The notes: generated from the sequence alone by a model not told the origin. A DNA stretch of 64,000 nucleotides from Methylophilus sp. DW102 (GCF_037076555.1 NZ_AP029023.1:2953313-3017312); one strand, 5' to 3'. Counted from the first letter of the stretch, positions 9,228 through 17,444 are shown. Made by a program: numbers and translations.

Positions 9228-11141
9228 TCAAGAAAGATTGAGCGCTTTCAGGCGCCGGTAAAGCGTATTTCTGCTTAACCCCAGCTGACGGGACACCGCT
9301 GAAATATTGCCGCCATGTTGCAGCATGGCTTGCCGGATCGCTTCATCATTTTGCACTTTCAGGCTGGCCGCTGGCAACGCGGCCATGCCGACCGCAGCCG
9401 GCTCAGCATCTGCTTTTTTGGCATGCATTTCATCCAGAAAATCCTGCATCAAATGCTGGCGACCAATCACGCCGCCATCCGCCAATGCCACGGCTGTACG
9501 TAAGACATTATGCAACTGGCGTACATTGCCCGGCCAGGGGTGGTCATTAAACAGCGCCACCACCTCTTCACTCAAGGTGGCTTGCGGCGCCTGTTCAATT
9601 TGCAGAATGACCTGAATTAACCTTGCCATATCCAGCCGCTCCCGCAGCGCAGGCAATTGCACACTGAGGCCATTGATGCGGTAATACAAATCACTGCGGA
9701 ACTCGCCTGCAGCCACTTTATCTTTCAACTTCTGATTCGTCGCGCTGAGCAGCATAAAGTTGACCGGGATAGACTTGCTGCCGCCCAACGGCGTCACGCT
9801 GCGCTCTTGCAAGACGCGCAACAAGCGCGCTTGCAGTGACAATGGCATATCGCCAATCTCATCCAGAAACAAGGTGCCGCCATCCGCTTGCTGGATTTTG
9901 CCAAGATTGCCTTTACGCTTGGCCCCTGTATAGGCGCCTTCTTCATAGCCAAACAGTTCGGCTTCAATCAGCCCTTCTGGCAAGGCCGCACAGTTGACGG
10001 CAATAAACGGCTTGTGGCGGCGCGCACTGGCATCGTGAATCGCGCGTGAAAATAATTCTTTACCGGCCCCGGTCTCGCCGAGGATCAGCACCGGGATGTC
10101 TTTGTCCAGCACTTGCTTCACTTGCGTGATCGCCAGCTTGAATTGCGGGTCGCCACTGTCCAGCAGCTCCAGACTGGCGGCAGACTCGCGCGGCGCCAGC
10201 GGCGGCATTTTTTTCGGAGCGGAAGGCGCCTGGCTCGCCGAGGCGCGGGCATATAACCGCGCGCCATTACGCAGATGCAGTGGAAACAGGACATCGGCAT
10301 TTAAACCGCGTTGCTTGAACGCGATCCACGACTCGTCAAAAATATCTTCAAATGCAATACGCCGCGCAGAGAGGCTATCCTGGTCCAGCGGCAAACCAAA
10401 CTGAAACTGACCACTACGGTTGATCGTCTGTAGCTGGCCAGCCGCATCAAACAACGCCACCCCTTCCCACAAGGTACCAATAAATTCTGGCCGCACATGA
10501 AAATGCACGGCGATTTCACCCTCTGCAGTGGCATGAAACAGCCGGTTTTCGACCATTTGTGCCGCCATTTTGACCAGGGCCAGCGTATGCTGCTGCGGCG
10601 CATTGAGGTCGTTGGATACGTCCAGCGTCGCAACCAAATGGTTATTGGCAGCAAAGATAGGCACAGCGGAACAACTGAGTGAATGATGATAGGCCATGAA
10701 GTGCTCAGCCCCCTGCACACTGATGGCCAGGCGCTCTACCAGCGCAGTGCCTATGGCATTGGTGCCCCGGTGCTCTTCGCTCCACGACGCGCCAGGCAAT
10801 AATGAGGCGCGGATCTGATTTTCATCCACGCCTTCACCCATGGTGCGCAAAATCACCCCTTCGTTATCGGTCAAAATCACCAGGCTACGCGTATGGGCAA
10901 TTTGCTCACTCAAGGTGATCATTTCCGGTTCGGCTTGCGCCAATAACAGGCGGTTTTTCTCCAGCCGCTGCGCCAATTCCTGGGCAGTAATAATCTGATC
11001 TTCTGCCGGGGCTTGCTCATCCACGCCTTTGACCATACACCGCCGCCACGAGCGGGCAATCGCTTCGGCAATGGCGCGCTGATCATCACGCAAGCCTGCT
11101 TGCGGCAGAGGGGTGGAGGAGGGGGAATACTTGTTGGGCAT
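9228..11141 (-). CDS. sigma-54-dependent activator of the AcoR type, divergent from xoxF
   Basis: Bacterial enhancer-binding protein. From the ATG at 11141 it has about 637 residues: an N-terminal sensor region with a GAF-like domain typical of AcoR (HRGTNAIGTALVE, SLSCSAVPIF), an AAA+ domain with Walker A GETGAGKE, the sigma-54 contact loop GAYTGA and Walker B GTLFLDEIGDM, and a C-terminal Fis-type helix-turn-helix (GGNISAVSRQLGLSRNTLYRR). The frame stays open to 11315, but that extension would run through the inverted repeat and the sigma-54 promoter of xoxF. I therefore place the start at 11141, with AGGTG about 10 nt upstream. AcoR-type proteins often control alcohol or ketone oxidation; the divergent position and the sigma-54 promoter make xoxF the likely target. 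The effector is unknown. Confidence 0.88.
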   Translation of the reverse strand: MPNKYSPSSTPLPQAGLRDDQRAIAEAIARSWRRCMVKGVDEQAPAEDQIITAQELAQRLEKNRLLLAQAEPEMITLSEQIAHTRSLVILTDNEGVILRTMGEGVDENQIRASLLPGASWSEEHRGTNAIGTALVERLAISVQGAEHFMAYHHSLSCSAVPIFAANNHLVATLDVSNDLNAPQQHTLALVKMAAQMVENRLFHATAEGEIAVHFHVRPEFIGTLWEGVALFDAAGQLQTINRSGQFQFGLPLDQDSLSARRIAFEDIFDESWIAFKQRGLNADVLFPLHLRNGARLYARASASQAPSAPKKMPPLAPRESAASLELLDSGDPQFKLAITQVKQVLDKDIPVLILGETGAGKELFSRAIHDASARRHKPFIAVNCAALPEGLIEAELFGYEEGAYTGAKRKGNLGKIQQADGGTLFLDEIGDMPLSLQARLLRVLQERSVTPLGGSKSIPVNFMLLSATNQKLKDKVAAGEFRSDLYYRINGLSVQLPALRERLDMARLIQVILQIEQAPQATLSEEVVALFNDHPWPGNVRQLHNVLRTAVALADGGVIGRQHLMQDFLDEMHAKKADAEPAAVGMAALPAASLKVQNDEAIRQAMLQHGGNISAVSRQLGLSRNTLYRRLKALNLS

Positions 11142-11172
11142 GGAAAACTGAACACCTGTCACGTCGGATTGA

Positions 11173-11199
11173 ACAACTGTACCAGTATGACACAGTTGT
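11173..11199. promoter_or_regulatory. inverted repeat, probable upstream activator site for the sigma-54 regulator
   Basis: Perfect 8-bp inverted repeat ACAACTGT-N11-ACAGTTGT. Its centre is about 145 bp upstream of the predicted xoxF transcription start and 45 bp upstream of the regulator start. This geometry suits an enhancer bound by a Fis-type helix-turn-helix dimer. An A/T-rich stretch (about 11250-11290) between it and the promoter could allow DNA bending; no clear IHF consensus was seen. Confidence 0.6.
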
Positions 11200-11303
11200 G
11201 AACAGTACAGGCTATCTTGCACAGAATCTCGAGCATTGATCATACTTTTATAACCTACTGATTTTAATATATTTTTTAAAAATTTCCAAAACATGATTGC
11301 GGT

Positions 11304-11319
11304 TGGCACACGCATTGCA
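11304..11319 (+). promoter_or_regulatory. sigma-54 (-24/-12) promoter of xoxF
   Basis: TGGCAC-N5-TTGCA, with the invariant GG (11305-11306) and GC (11317-11318) separated by exactly 10 bp, as RpoN promoters require. Expected transcription start is near 11330, giving an 80-nt leader to the xoxF ATG at 11412. No competing sigma-70 promoter stands out. Confidence 0.85.
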
Positions 11320-11411
11320 ATGAGTGATCAAGCCGTCACAAAAGAAGCATTTGTTAACGGCGTGTCAACACAACTCATCCAGCTTCAAAGCAACCATTTT
11401 GGAGGTTATTT

Positions 11412-13280
11412 ATGCAACAACGTATCAAGCTTGCCATCAGCGCATTACTGTTAGGCAGCATCAGCACCAGCGTATGGGCAGATGCTGAACTGGACACTTT
11501 AATGAAAGATGACAATCAGTGGGCCATGCAGCGTAAAGACTACGCGAATCAGGGCTATAGCCGCTTGTCACAAATCAACAAAGGTAATGTCAAACAATTG
11601 AAAATGGCCTGGTCGTTTGCCACTGGTGTGAACCGCGGTCACGAAGGTGCACCGCTGGTCATCGGCAATACCATGTTTATCCACACCGCATTCCCTAACA
11701 ACGTGTATGCGCTGGACCTGAACGATGACCAGAAAATTCTGTGGTCTTATTTCCCTAAACAAAGCCCGGATGTGCAATCCGTCATGTGTTGCGACAACGT
11801 GAACAAAGGCTTGGGCTACGGTGACGGCAAGATTCTGCTGCAACAGAATAATGGCGTACTGGTCGCTCTGGATGCAAAAACAGGGGCCAAGGTTTGGGAA
11901 GTAACTGTCAACGACCCAAGAACAGGCGCGGCCAACACCAACGCTCCACACGTGTTTAAAGATAAAGTAATCACTGGCTGTTCAGGCGGTGAATTCGGTG
12001 TACGTTGCCACATCAGCGCGTACAACATCAAAGATGGCAGCCTGATCTGGAAAGCCTACAGCACCGGTCCAGACAGCGAAGTCATGATTGGACCAGACTT
12101 CAACAAGGAAAACCCACATTACAGCGCACTGTCTCTGTACGAAGACGTGAATGGTGGTAACAAAATGGGTGGTTCCTTCAAGAATCTGGACAAAGCACAA
12201 CTGAAATTTCCAGAAGCCAACCTGGGTGTACGCACCTGGCTCAAACCACAACAGCAGAAAGATGGCTGGCAAAATGGCGGCGGCCCAACATGGGGTTGGT
12301 ATTCTTATGATCCAAAATTGAACCTGATGTACTACGGCAGCGGTAACCCAGGTACCTGGAACCCAGACGTACGTCCAGGCGACAACAAATGGTCGATGAC
12401 GATTTTTGCCCGTGACCTTGATACCGGCTTGGCACGCTGGGGCTACCAGATGACGCCACACGACGAGTGGGATTATGACGGCATGAACGAAATCGTGTTG
12501 TGGGAAGCAAACGGCAAGCAATTGGCCACCCACTTTGACCGTAACGGTTTTGGCTATACCTTTGACCGTACCAACGGCACGCTGCTGGTCGCTGAAAAAA
12601 TGCACCCGTTCGTCAACTGGGCAACCAAGATTGATCTGAAAACCGGTATTCCGGTCAAGGATCCAAAATACTCTACGCACCAGGATTACAACGCAAAAGG
12701 CGTTTGCCCTTCTGCACTGGGTGTTAAAGACGAACAACCGTCCGCGTTTTCACCGAAAACCAAAACGTTCTATGTCCCGCTTAACCACGTGTGCATGACC
12801 TATGAGCCAGTTGAATCGAAATATGTGGCCGGTCAACCTTGGGTAGGGGCGACATTGACCATGTTTGCCGGTCCAGACGGCGTGATGGGTGGCTTTATGG
12901 CTTGGGATGGCCTCAAAGGCAAAGCTCAGTGGTACAACAAGGAGAAATTCTCTGCTTGGGGTGGCGCACTGGTCACCGCGTCTGATCTGGTCTTCTACGG
13001 TACGCTGGACCGTTGGGTGAAAGCACTGGATGCCAAAACCGGTAAAGAACTGTGGAAATTCCAAGTAGGTTCCGGCGTGGTCGGCAACATGATCACCTAC
13101 GGTCACAAAGGCAAACAATACGTCGGCGTACTGTCTGGCATTGGTGGTTGGGCGGCCGTGGCGATGAACCTGGGCTTGACCAATGATACCGATGGCTTGG
13201 GTGCTGCCGGTGGTTACAAGGAACTGACTAAATACAACGCCGCACCTGGTGGTGGCGCCATGAATGTATTCAGCTTATAA
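11412..13280 (+). CDS. xoxF: lanthanide-dependent PQQ methanol dehydrogenase, XoxF type
   Basis: Periplasmic quinoprotein that oxidises methanol and passes electrons to a c-type cytochrome. It has 622 residues with a signal peptide of about 23 (cleavage after SVWA), an eight-bladed propeller and the vicinal disulfide Cys126-Cys127 that stacks on PQQ. Likely active-site residues are Glu194 (GGEFG), Asn312 (GNPGTWN), catalytic Asp354 and Asp356 in DEWDYDGMNE. The Asp two residues after the catalytic Asp is the marker of rare-earth-dependent XoxF; MxaF has Ala there. Cys190 and Cys199 flank the Glu ligand and may form an additional disulfide; with the general look of the sequence this suggests the Methylophilaceae XoxF4 clade. 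GGAGG lies 6 nt before the ATG. No xoxJ, mxa or pqq gene is in the window. Confidence 0.95.
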   Translation: MQQRIKLAISALLLGSISTSVWADAELDTLMKDDNQWAMQRKDYANQGYSRLSQINKGNVKQLKMAWSFATGVNRGHEGAPLVIGNTMFIHTAFPNNVYALDLNDDQKILWSYFPKQSPDVQSVMCCDNVNKGLGYGDGKILLQQNNGVLVALDAKTGAKVWEVTVNDPRTGAANTNAPHVFKDKVITGCSGGEFGVRCHISAYNIKDGSLIWKAYSTGPDSEVMIGPDFNKENPHYSALSLYEDVNGGNKMGGSFKNLDKAQLKFPEANLGVRTWLKPQQQKDGWQNGGGPTWGWYSYDPKLNLMYYGSGNPGTWNPDVRPGDNKWSMTIFARDLDTGLARWGYQMTPHDEWDYDGMNEIVLWEANGKQLATHFDRNGFGYTFDRTNGTLLVAEKMHPFVNWATKIDLKTGIPVKDPKYSTHQDYNAKGVCPSALGVKDEQPSAFSPKTKTFYVPLNHVCMTYEPVESKYVAGQPWVGATLTMFAGPDGVMGGFMAWDGLKGKAQWYNKEKFSAWGGALVTASDLVFYGTLDRWVKALDAKTGKELWKFQVGSGVVGNMITYGHKGKQYVGVLSGIGGWAAVAMNLGLTNDTDGLGAAGGYKELTKYNAAPGGGAMNVFSL

Positions 13281-13293
13281 GAGAGGAAGTCGC

Positions 13294-13614
13294 ATGCAAT
13301 TGTTTAACCAAACCTTGCTCGCCACGGCCTTGCTGGCTGCCACAGCCTCTGCCATTGCAGGGAGTGGCGCCGAGGCCTTGGCTCAAAAAAGCGGCTGCTT
13401 GCTTTGCCATGGCATCGACAAAAAAGTCGTTGGCCCGGCTTACAAAGAAGTCGCCGCCAAATACAAAGGTGATAAAACCGCTGAAGCCAAGCTGATCCAG
13501 AAGGTGAAAGCCGGTGGCAGCGGGGTATGGGGTGAAATGCCTATGCCACCGAACAGCCCACAAGTGAAGGACGAAGATATCAAGACCATCGTCCAGTGGG
13601 TGTTGAGTTTGTAG
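13294..13614 (+). CDS. c551-type monohaem cytochrome c of the xoxF operon
   Basis: Small periplasmic class I cytochrome, 106 residues, with a signal peptide of about 22. The haem motif is CLLCH (Cys35, Cys38, His39). The C-terminal GVWGEMPMPPNSP followed by a helix ending WVLSL closely resembles Pseudomonas-type cytochrome c551, in which the Met of PMPPN (Met84 here) is the sixth ligand. The start is 13 nt after the xoxF stop with AGAGGAAG before the ATG, so it is co-transcribed and probably takes electrons from, or downstream of, XoxF. It is not the larger cytochrome cL (XoxG/MxaG) normally seen beside these enzymes. The frame is open upstream into the end of xoxF, but the signal peptide and ribosome site fix the start here. 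Confidence 0.88.
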   Translation: MQLFNQTLLATALLAATASAIAGSGAEALAQKSGCLLCHGIDKKVVGPAYKEVAAKYKGDKTAEAKLIQKVKAGGSGVWGEMPMPPNSPQVKDEDIKTIVQWVLSL

Positions 13615-13715
13615 TTCCCCTGCGAAATAAGGCGTCGGTGGCCTGTGCAATATGGATGATTCACTTGCCCACTGACGTCCTGTTTCCAACCGTTTTACCA
13701 TTGATCTCCGAGTGT

Positions 13716-13743
13716 GCCAACCCGCAAGGGTTGGCTTTTTTTT
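13716..13743 (+). terminator. intrinsic terminator of the xoxF-cytochrome operon
   Basis: Perfect 8-bp stem GCCAACCC / GGGTTGGC with loop GCAA, followed by eight T. About 100 nt downstream of the cytochrome stop. Confidence 0.9.
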
Positions 13744-13774
13744 GCCCCAAAATTAGCCAAGCCTTAAAAGCGTT

Positions 13775-13780
13775 TACAAT
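13775..13780 (+). promoter_or_regulatory. -10-like box of the AmpG-type gene, predicts a leaderless mRNA
   Basis: TACAAT ends 6 nt (GCGGGC) before the ATG at 13787, which would put +1 on the A of the start codon. No Shine-Dalgarno sequence is present, and no clear -35 is visible at 16-18 bp spacing. Confidence 0.4.
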
Positions 13781-13786
13781 GCGGGC

Positions 13787-15031
13787 ATGACGATCTCGCA
13801 AACCCTGTTTACACGCCGCATGCTGATGTGTGTCGCCCTAGGCTTCAGTTCTGGCCTCCCCCTGTATCTTTTGCTGCAACTGTTGCCTGCCTGGTTACGT
13901 AGCGAAGGCCTCAATCTCAAAACCATCGCCGCCTTTGCCTTTATGCAACTGCCCTATACCTGGAAGTTTTTGTGGTCGCCCTTGATGGACCGCTACAGCT
14001 TGTTACAAGCGCTGGGCCGCCGCCGCAGCTGGATACTGGGCACTCAATTGGCGCTGCTGGCCAGTATTGTGGGCCTGGGCATGTTCCATCCGCAGCAAGA
14101 AATCAGCATGGTCGCCCTGCTTGCCACACTGGTAGCGCTATTTTCGGCCAGTCAGGATATCGTCATTGATGCCTACCGCCGCGAAACACTGAGCGATGAA
14201 GAGCTGGGGTTGGGCAACAGCTTGTATGTCAACGCCTATCGGATTGCTGGCTTGGTTCCTGGCTCGCTGGCCCTGATTCTGGCAGACCATCTGGCCTGGT
14301 CGCAGGTATTTTTGGTCGTTGGCCTGTTTATGCTGCCCGGTATCGGATTTACACTGTGGGCGCAAGAACCCGTGATGGCCAGCGCGCCCAAAACCTTGCT
14401 CGCCTCCGTGATTGAACCTTTCAAGGAGTTTATTAATCGCAGCGGCTGGCAGCATGCACTGTGGGTGTTGCTGTTTATCTTGCTCTACAAGCTGGGCGAC
14501 AGCATGGCCACCGCACTCGCTACCCCGTTTTATATTGACATGGGCTTCAGCAAAACCGATATCGGCGCCATTGCCAAAGGCAGCGGCCTGGTCATGCAAA
14601 TCGCCGGTGCCTTCGTTGGCGGCATCTGGATGCTGAAATTGGGTATTAACCGCGGTTTATGGATCTTTGGAGTCGTGCAGGCACTCTCCATCCTGGGGTT
14701 CGCCTGGCTCGCGGGCAGCGGCCCCTTTACCGAGATCGGTGCCCCGGAACGCAGCATGCTTGCGATTGTGATCGGCTTTGAAGCCTTTGGCGTTGGCTTG
14801 GGCACAGCGGCTTATGTGGCCTACATGGCACGCGAAACCAACCCCGCCTATACCGCAACCCAGCTCGCCTTGTTTACCAGCCTATCCGCCGTACCGCGCT
14901 CGGTTTTTAATGCTCTGACTGGTGGCATGGTGGAGGCACTGGGATGGCAGCAGTTTTTTTATGTGTGCACTTTGCTGGCAATCCCGGGGATGTTGCTGTT
15001 GTTTAAGGTAGCTCCTTGGCGGGAAAAATAG
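13787..15031 (+). CDS. AmpG-type major facilitator permease (muropeptide import)
   Basis: Inner-membrane MFS transporter of 414 residues with about 12 hydrophobic segments. LGFSSGLPLYLLL near the N-terminus, LPYTWKFLWSPLMDR (about 50-64) and SASQDIVIDAYRRE (about 118-131) are strong AmpG signatures. AmpG brings anhydromuropeptides (GlcNAc-anhydroMurNAc-peptides) back into the cytosol for recycling; mpl, encoded 7 kb away, re-ligates the released tripeptide to UDP-MurNAc. Acetyl-CoA transporters share the fold but fit these motifs less well. No ribosome site is visible; a TACAAT box lies 6 nt upstream of the ATG. A repeat-rich stretch without genes follows. Confidence 0.82.
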   Translation: MTISQTLFTRRMLMCVALGFSSGLPLYLLLQLLPAWLRSEGLNLKTIAAFAFMQLPYTWKFLWSPLMDRYSLLQALGRRRSWILGTQLALLASIVGLGMFHPQQEISMVALLATLVALFSASQDIVIDAYRRETLSDEELGLGNSLYVNAYRIAGLVPGSLALILADHLAWSQVFLVVGLFMLPGIGFTLWAQEPVMASAPKTLLASVIEPFKEFINRSGWQHALWVLLFILLYKLGDSMATALATPFYIDMGFSKTDIGAIAKGSGLVMQIAGAFVGGIWMLKLGINRGLWIFGVVQALSILGFAWLAGSGPFTEIGAPERSMLAIVIGFEAFGVGLGTAAYVAYMARETNPAYTATQLALFTSLSAVPRSVFNALTGGMVEALGWQQFFYVCTLLAIPGMLLLFKVAPWREK

Positions 15032-15070
15032 GTTTTTCGCAGACAAATATGTTTCTTTTCGACTCTTGAC

Positions 15071-15112
15071 GAGTTACTTTTCTTTGCTTGCACAGGCTGT
15101 GATTTACTTTTG
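15071..15112. repeat. degenerate third copy of the element-end sequence
   Basis: GAGTTACTTTTCTTTGCTTG and the following AGGCTGTGATTTACTTT resemble the reverse complement of the right end of the neighbouring element (GAGTTACTTTCTG-TTGCTTG then ACAGAAAGTAAC), with the second arm decayed. This suggests that element ends recur and can sit in tandem. Confidence 0.45.
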
Positions 15113-15158
15113 AGTGCGCTTTGGGATTTTGGAAGGGTCTATTTCGCCTTTAGGCGAC

Positions 15159-15192
15159 CATTCTTTCTTATGCTTGTCCATAAGAAAGAATG
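15159..15192. repeat. left-end hairpin of the repeat element
   Basis: Perfect 14-bp arms with a 6-nt loop (CTTGTC). It lacks the T-run of a terminator on either side, though a folded transcript would be very stable and could protect the 3' end of the AmpG-type mRNA. Confidence 0.75.
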
Positions 15193-15245
15193 CAAAGAAC
15201 AAGACACCCTAGCTTCCGCTTCATTCCTGCGTTGCTCGCCAAAAC

Positions 15246-15578
15246 AAGCGGTCACGAAACTCGACCTGGCAGCTCACAAAATACGTGAGCTGGTGCGGGA
15301 CTCGAACAGTCGCTGCCTTCTTCCTTGTTTTGGCTGCGCTACTCGGCGCGGCAGATAGGGGCCCGAAAACCCATGAGCGCCACCGTTTGTGGGCTAAAAA
15401 GAAAAGAATTTGAGTTTTTGAACGGTCCAAATTTCAATAGTGTGAGTTTGGCGAGATGAATCCCATTCCATCACGCTGAGTAGCGGAGACGAAGTGGGGG
15501 ATGTCGGCCATCGGCTGTTTGAGTTCCGCAACAAGCCACGAAGTGTGTGGCTTGTCAGGGCGAGTTTCGTGACCGCTT
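15246..15578. repeat. 18-bp perfect inverted repeat inside the element
   Basis: AAGCGGTCACGAAACTCG at 15246-15263 recurs as its exact reverse complement at 15561-15578, about 300 bp apart. This is far beyond chance for this span and marks the element as internally mirrored. Confidence 0.8.
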
Positions 15579-15779
15579 ACTTTGTTGATAACTAAGACTG
15601 CGAAGCAGTCTGTTACGGCGTAGGCTAACTTGCGCAGCAATGTTAAGCGTAGCGGCCGTAGCCAACAACGCAAGGAAGCCAAAGGCCGTGATGGCTGGGT
15701 ACCCTCTTCTTTGGCTTCGGCCGCCACTGCGTGGCTTAACCTAAAGGTTAGCCTTCGCCGCAACACTGCGTTAGTTGTG

Positions 15780-15813
15780 GTTACTTTCTGTGGGGCAAGC
15801 AACAGAAAGTAAC
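15780..15813. repeat. right-end hairpin of the repeat element
   Basis: Perfect 12-bp arms GTTACTTTCTGT / ACAGAAAGTAAC with a 10-nt loop, adjacent to the terminal TCGCCT-AG-AGGCGA palindrome. Confidence 0.75.
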
Positions 15814-15880
15814 TCGCCTAGAGGCGAAACAAACTCTTCATGCATTCGGCATCATATTAACAAAGTACTCACTAGAGCAC

Positions 15881-15910
15881 TTGGATTCCGACCTACGTCA
15901 GAATGACAGA
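15881..15910. repeat. REP-like sequence, degenerate copy 1
   Basis: Starts TTGGATTCCGACC and ends GTCAGAATGACAGA. It resembles the common proteobacterial intergenic repeat of the form TGGATTCCCGCC...GGCGGGAATGAC, with a decayed inverted repeat. A second copy is at 17901-17930. Confidence 0.55.
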
Positions 15911-15951
15911 ACGCACTATCCCAGCAAGCTAAAAAGAACAACCTTGCTTAC

Positions 15952-16725
15952 TCAATCCGCATAATCCACAATCAAAGGTGCATGGTCACTAAACCGTTCC
16001 GCCTTATACACGCTCGCCGCCATCACCTTCGCACCTAACGCAGGCGTTGCTAGCTGATAATCAATGCGCCAACCCACATTCTTGGCCCAAGCCTGCCCAC
16101 GGTTACTCCACCAGGTGTAGCACGCATCGGTGGTGTCCGGATACAGCGTCCGATAAGTGTCGACCCAGCCGACACGTTGCAACACATCCCCCATCCAGGC
16201 GCGCTCTTCTGGCAAAAAGCCGGAGTTCTTTTTATTGCCTTTCCAGTTTTTGAGGTCGATTTCCTGATGGGCAATATTCCAGTCGCCGCAAATTACGACC
16301 TCGCGGCCACAGGCAATCAACTGCTCCAGATGCGGCAAAAATTTTGCCATCACGGCAAATTTGAATTGCTGCCGCTCTTCGCCGCTAGAGCCGCTCGGCA
16401 GGTATAAAGACACCACGCTTAGATTGCCGTACTGACATTCCAGATAGCGCCCTTCAGCGTCTATTTCGGCATGGCCCAAGCCAATAATCACCTTGTCTGC
16501 AGGCTGCTTGCTGTAAATCCCCACACCGCTATAGCCCTTTTTCTCAGCATAGTGAAAATAGCCGTGGTAACCAGGCGGCTGCAGCATGTCAGGCTGCATG
16601 TCACCGGCTTGGGCTTTGAGCTCCTGTAAACACACAATCTCGCCGCCACTATTCGCCAGCCAGGGCAAAAAGCCTTTGTTGCAGGCTGACCGTATGCCAT
16701 TGAGGTTCAAGGTTATAATACGCAT
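15952..16725 (-). CDS. xthA: exodeoxyribonuclease III
   Basis: Endonuclease/exonuclease/phosphatase-fold enzyme that cleaves abasic sites and trims 3' blocks in base-excision repair. The 257 residues include LNLNGIRSA at the N-terminus, metal ligand Glu35 in LQELKAQ, GDWNIAH (about 147-153) and the C-terminal [10 protein letters not shown] with the catalytic Asp-His. Length is normal. It is divergent from pyrE with only 27 bp between the start codons, so the promoters overlap. With the AlkC-like glycosylase it supplies a base-excision pathway for alkylated DNA. Confidence 0.95.
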   Translation of the reverse strand: MRIITLNLNGIRSACNKGFLPWLANSGGEIVCLQELKAQAGDMQPDMLQPPGYHGYFHYAEKKGYSGVGIYSKQPADKVIIGLGHAEIDAEGRYLECQYGNLSVVSLYLPSGSSGEERQQFKFAVMAKFLPHLEQLIACGREVVICGDWNIAHQEIDLKNWKGNKKNSGFLPEERAWMGDVLQRVGWVDTYRTLYPDTTDACYTWWSNRGQAWAKNVGWRIDYQLATPALGAKVMAASVYKAERFSDHAPLIVDYAD

Positions 16726-16752
16726 TGTTTAAATACTTTCTGCTTTTTTAAA

Positions 16753-17400
16753 ATGACTGCCAACACACTTAGTGCCGATTTTATTGCTTTTTCCATCCAC
16801 AAACAGGTATTGCGCTTTGGTGAATTTAAAACCAAAGCCGGCCGCTTGAGCCCATATTTTTTTAATGCTGGCCTGTTTGATGACGGCGAGAGCATGCTCA
16901 AACTGGGTGAGTTTTATGCAAACAGCATTCTACAGTCTGGCTTGCAATTCGACATGCTGTTTGGGCCAGCTTATAAAGGCATTCCGCTGGTGACCGCGAT
17001 CAGTATTGCATTTGCACGTCTGGGCCATAATTATCCGTATGCGTATAACCGCAAAGAAGCCAAGGACCATGGCGAAGGCGGGACGTTGGTCGGGGCTGCA
17101 TTGAACGGCCGTGTGCTGATTATTGATGACGTGATTTCTGCGGGCACTTCTATCCGGGAGTCTGTTGAACTCATCCGCAAAGCAGGAGCCACGCCTTGCG
17201 CGGTCAGCATCGCCCTGGATCGCCAGGAAAAGGGGCTAGGGGAGTTGTCTGCCGTGCAGGAGGTTGAACAAACCAACCAGATGCCGGTGGTCAGTATTGC
17301 CAAACTGGCTGACCTGTTTGCCTATTTGCAAGGCAACGAAAAGCTGGCGCAGTATTTCCCGGCCATTGAAGCGTACCGCGCACAATATTGCGTACGCTAA
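16753..17400 (+). CDS. pyrE: orotate phosphoribosyltransferase
   Basis: Transfers the ribose phosphate of PRPP to orotate to form OMP in pyrimidine synthesis. The 215 residues include [19 protein letters not shown] (22-40) and the PRPP-binding motif [10 protein letters not shown] (124-133); GEGGTLVG (108-115) is the catalytic flexible loop. The pairing with divergent xthA is common in beta- and gammaproteobacteria. A strong bidirectional terminator follows 16 nt after the stop. No clear ribosome site before the ATG; the stretch is T-rich. Confidence 0.96.
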   Translation: MTANTLSADFIAFSIHKQVLRFGEFKTKAGRLSPYFFNAGLFDDGESMLKLGEFYANSILQSGLQFDMLFGPAYKGIPLVTAISIAFARLGHNYPYAYNRKEAKDHGEGGTLVGAALNGRVLIIDDVISAGTSIRESVELIRKAGATPCAVSIALDRQEKGLGELSAVQEVEQTNQMPVVSIAKLADLFAYLQGNEKLAQYFPAIEAYRAQYCVR

Positions 17401-17416
17401 GCCGGCGGATCCCACC

Positions 17417-17444
17417 AAAAAGCGAGCATCGGCTCGCTTTTTTT
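17417..17444. terminator. bidirectional intrinsic terminator between pyrE and the DUF937 gene
   Basis: Stem AAAAAGCGAGC / GCTCGCTTTTT with loop ATCG; T-runs result on both strands, so it can end both convergent genes. Confidence 0.9.

Larger units (their letters stand above)
15144..15827. repeat. 684-bp palindrome-bounded, non-coding repeat element
   Basis: Both extremes carry the same small palindrome TCGCCT-N2-AGGCGA (15144-15157 and 15814-15827), with a larger hairpin directly inside each: CATTCTTTCTTATG-N6-CATAAGAAAGAATG on the left and GTTACTTTCTGT-N10-ACAGAAAGTAAC on the right. Reading inward, the two ends are related to each other. Inside are an 18-bp inverted repeat (15246-15263 with 15561-15578), ACAAGCCAC-N7-GTGGCTTGT (15531-15555) and AGACTGC-N3-GCAGTCT (15595-15611). 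No transposase is encoded. It looks like a non-autonomous or mosaic intergenic element of the REP/BIME or MITE kind; I cannot name its family. Confidence 0.6.
15032..15951. other. 920-bp stretch without a credible gene
   Basis: Open frames here are short, have unusual composition and no recognisable domain, and no ribosome site supports one. The stretch is filled with palindromes: a degenerate copy of the end hairpin (15071-15112), the 684-bp palindrome-bounded element (15144-15827) and one 30-bp REP-like sequence (15881-15910). Confidence 0.7.

Noticed and set aside
11142..11315. 58-codon N-terminal extension of the sigma-54 activator
   Set aside because: The extension would be coded through the inverted repeat and the xoxF sigma-54 promoter, does not resemble AcoR-family N-termini, and the ATG at 11141 has a usable ribosome site.
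15110..15812. Open frames of 60-120 codons in the repeat-rich gap after the AmpG-type gene
   Set aside because: Composition is unlike the neighbours, no ribosome sites, no domains, and the frames run through perfect palindromes; they are by-products of the repeats.
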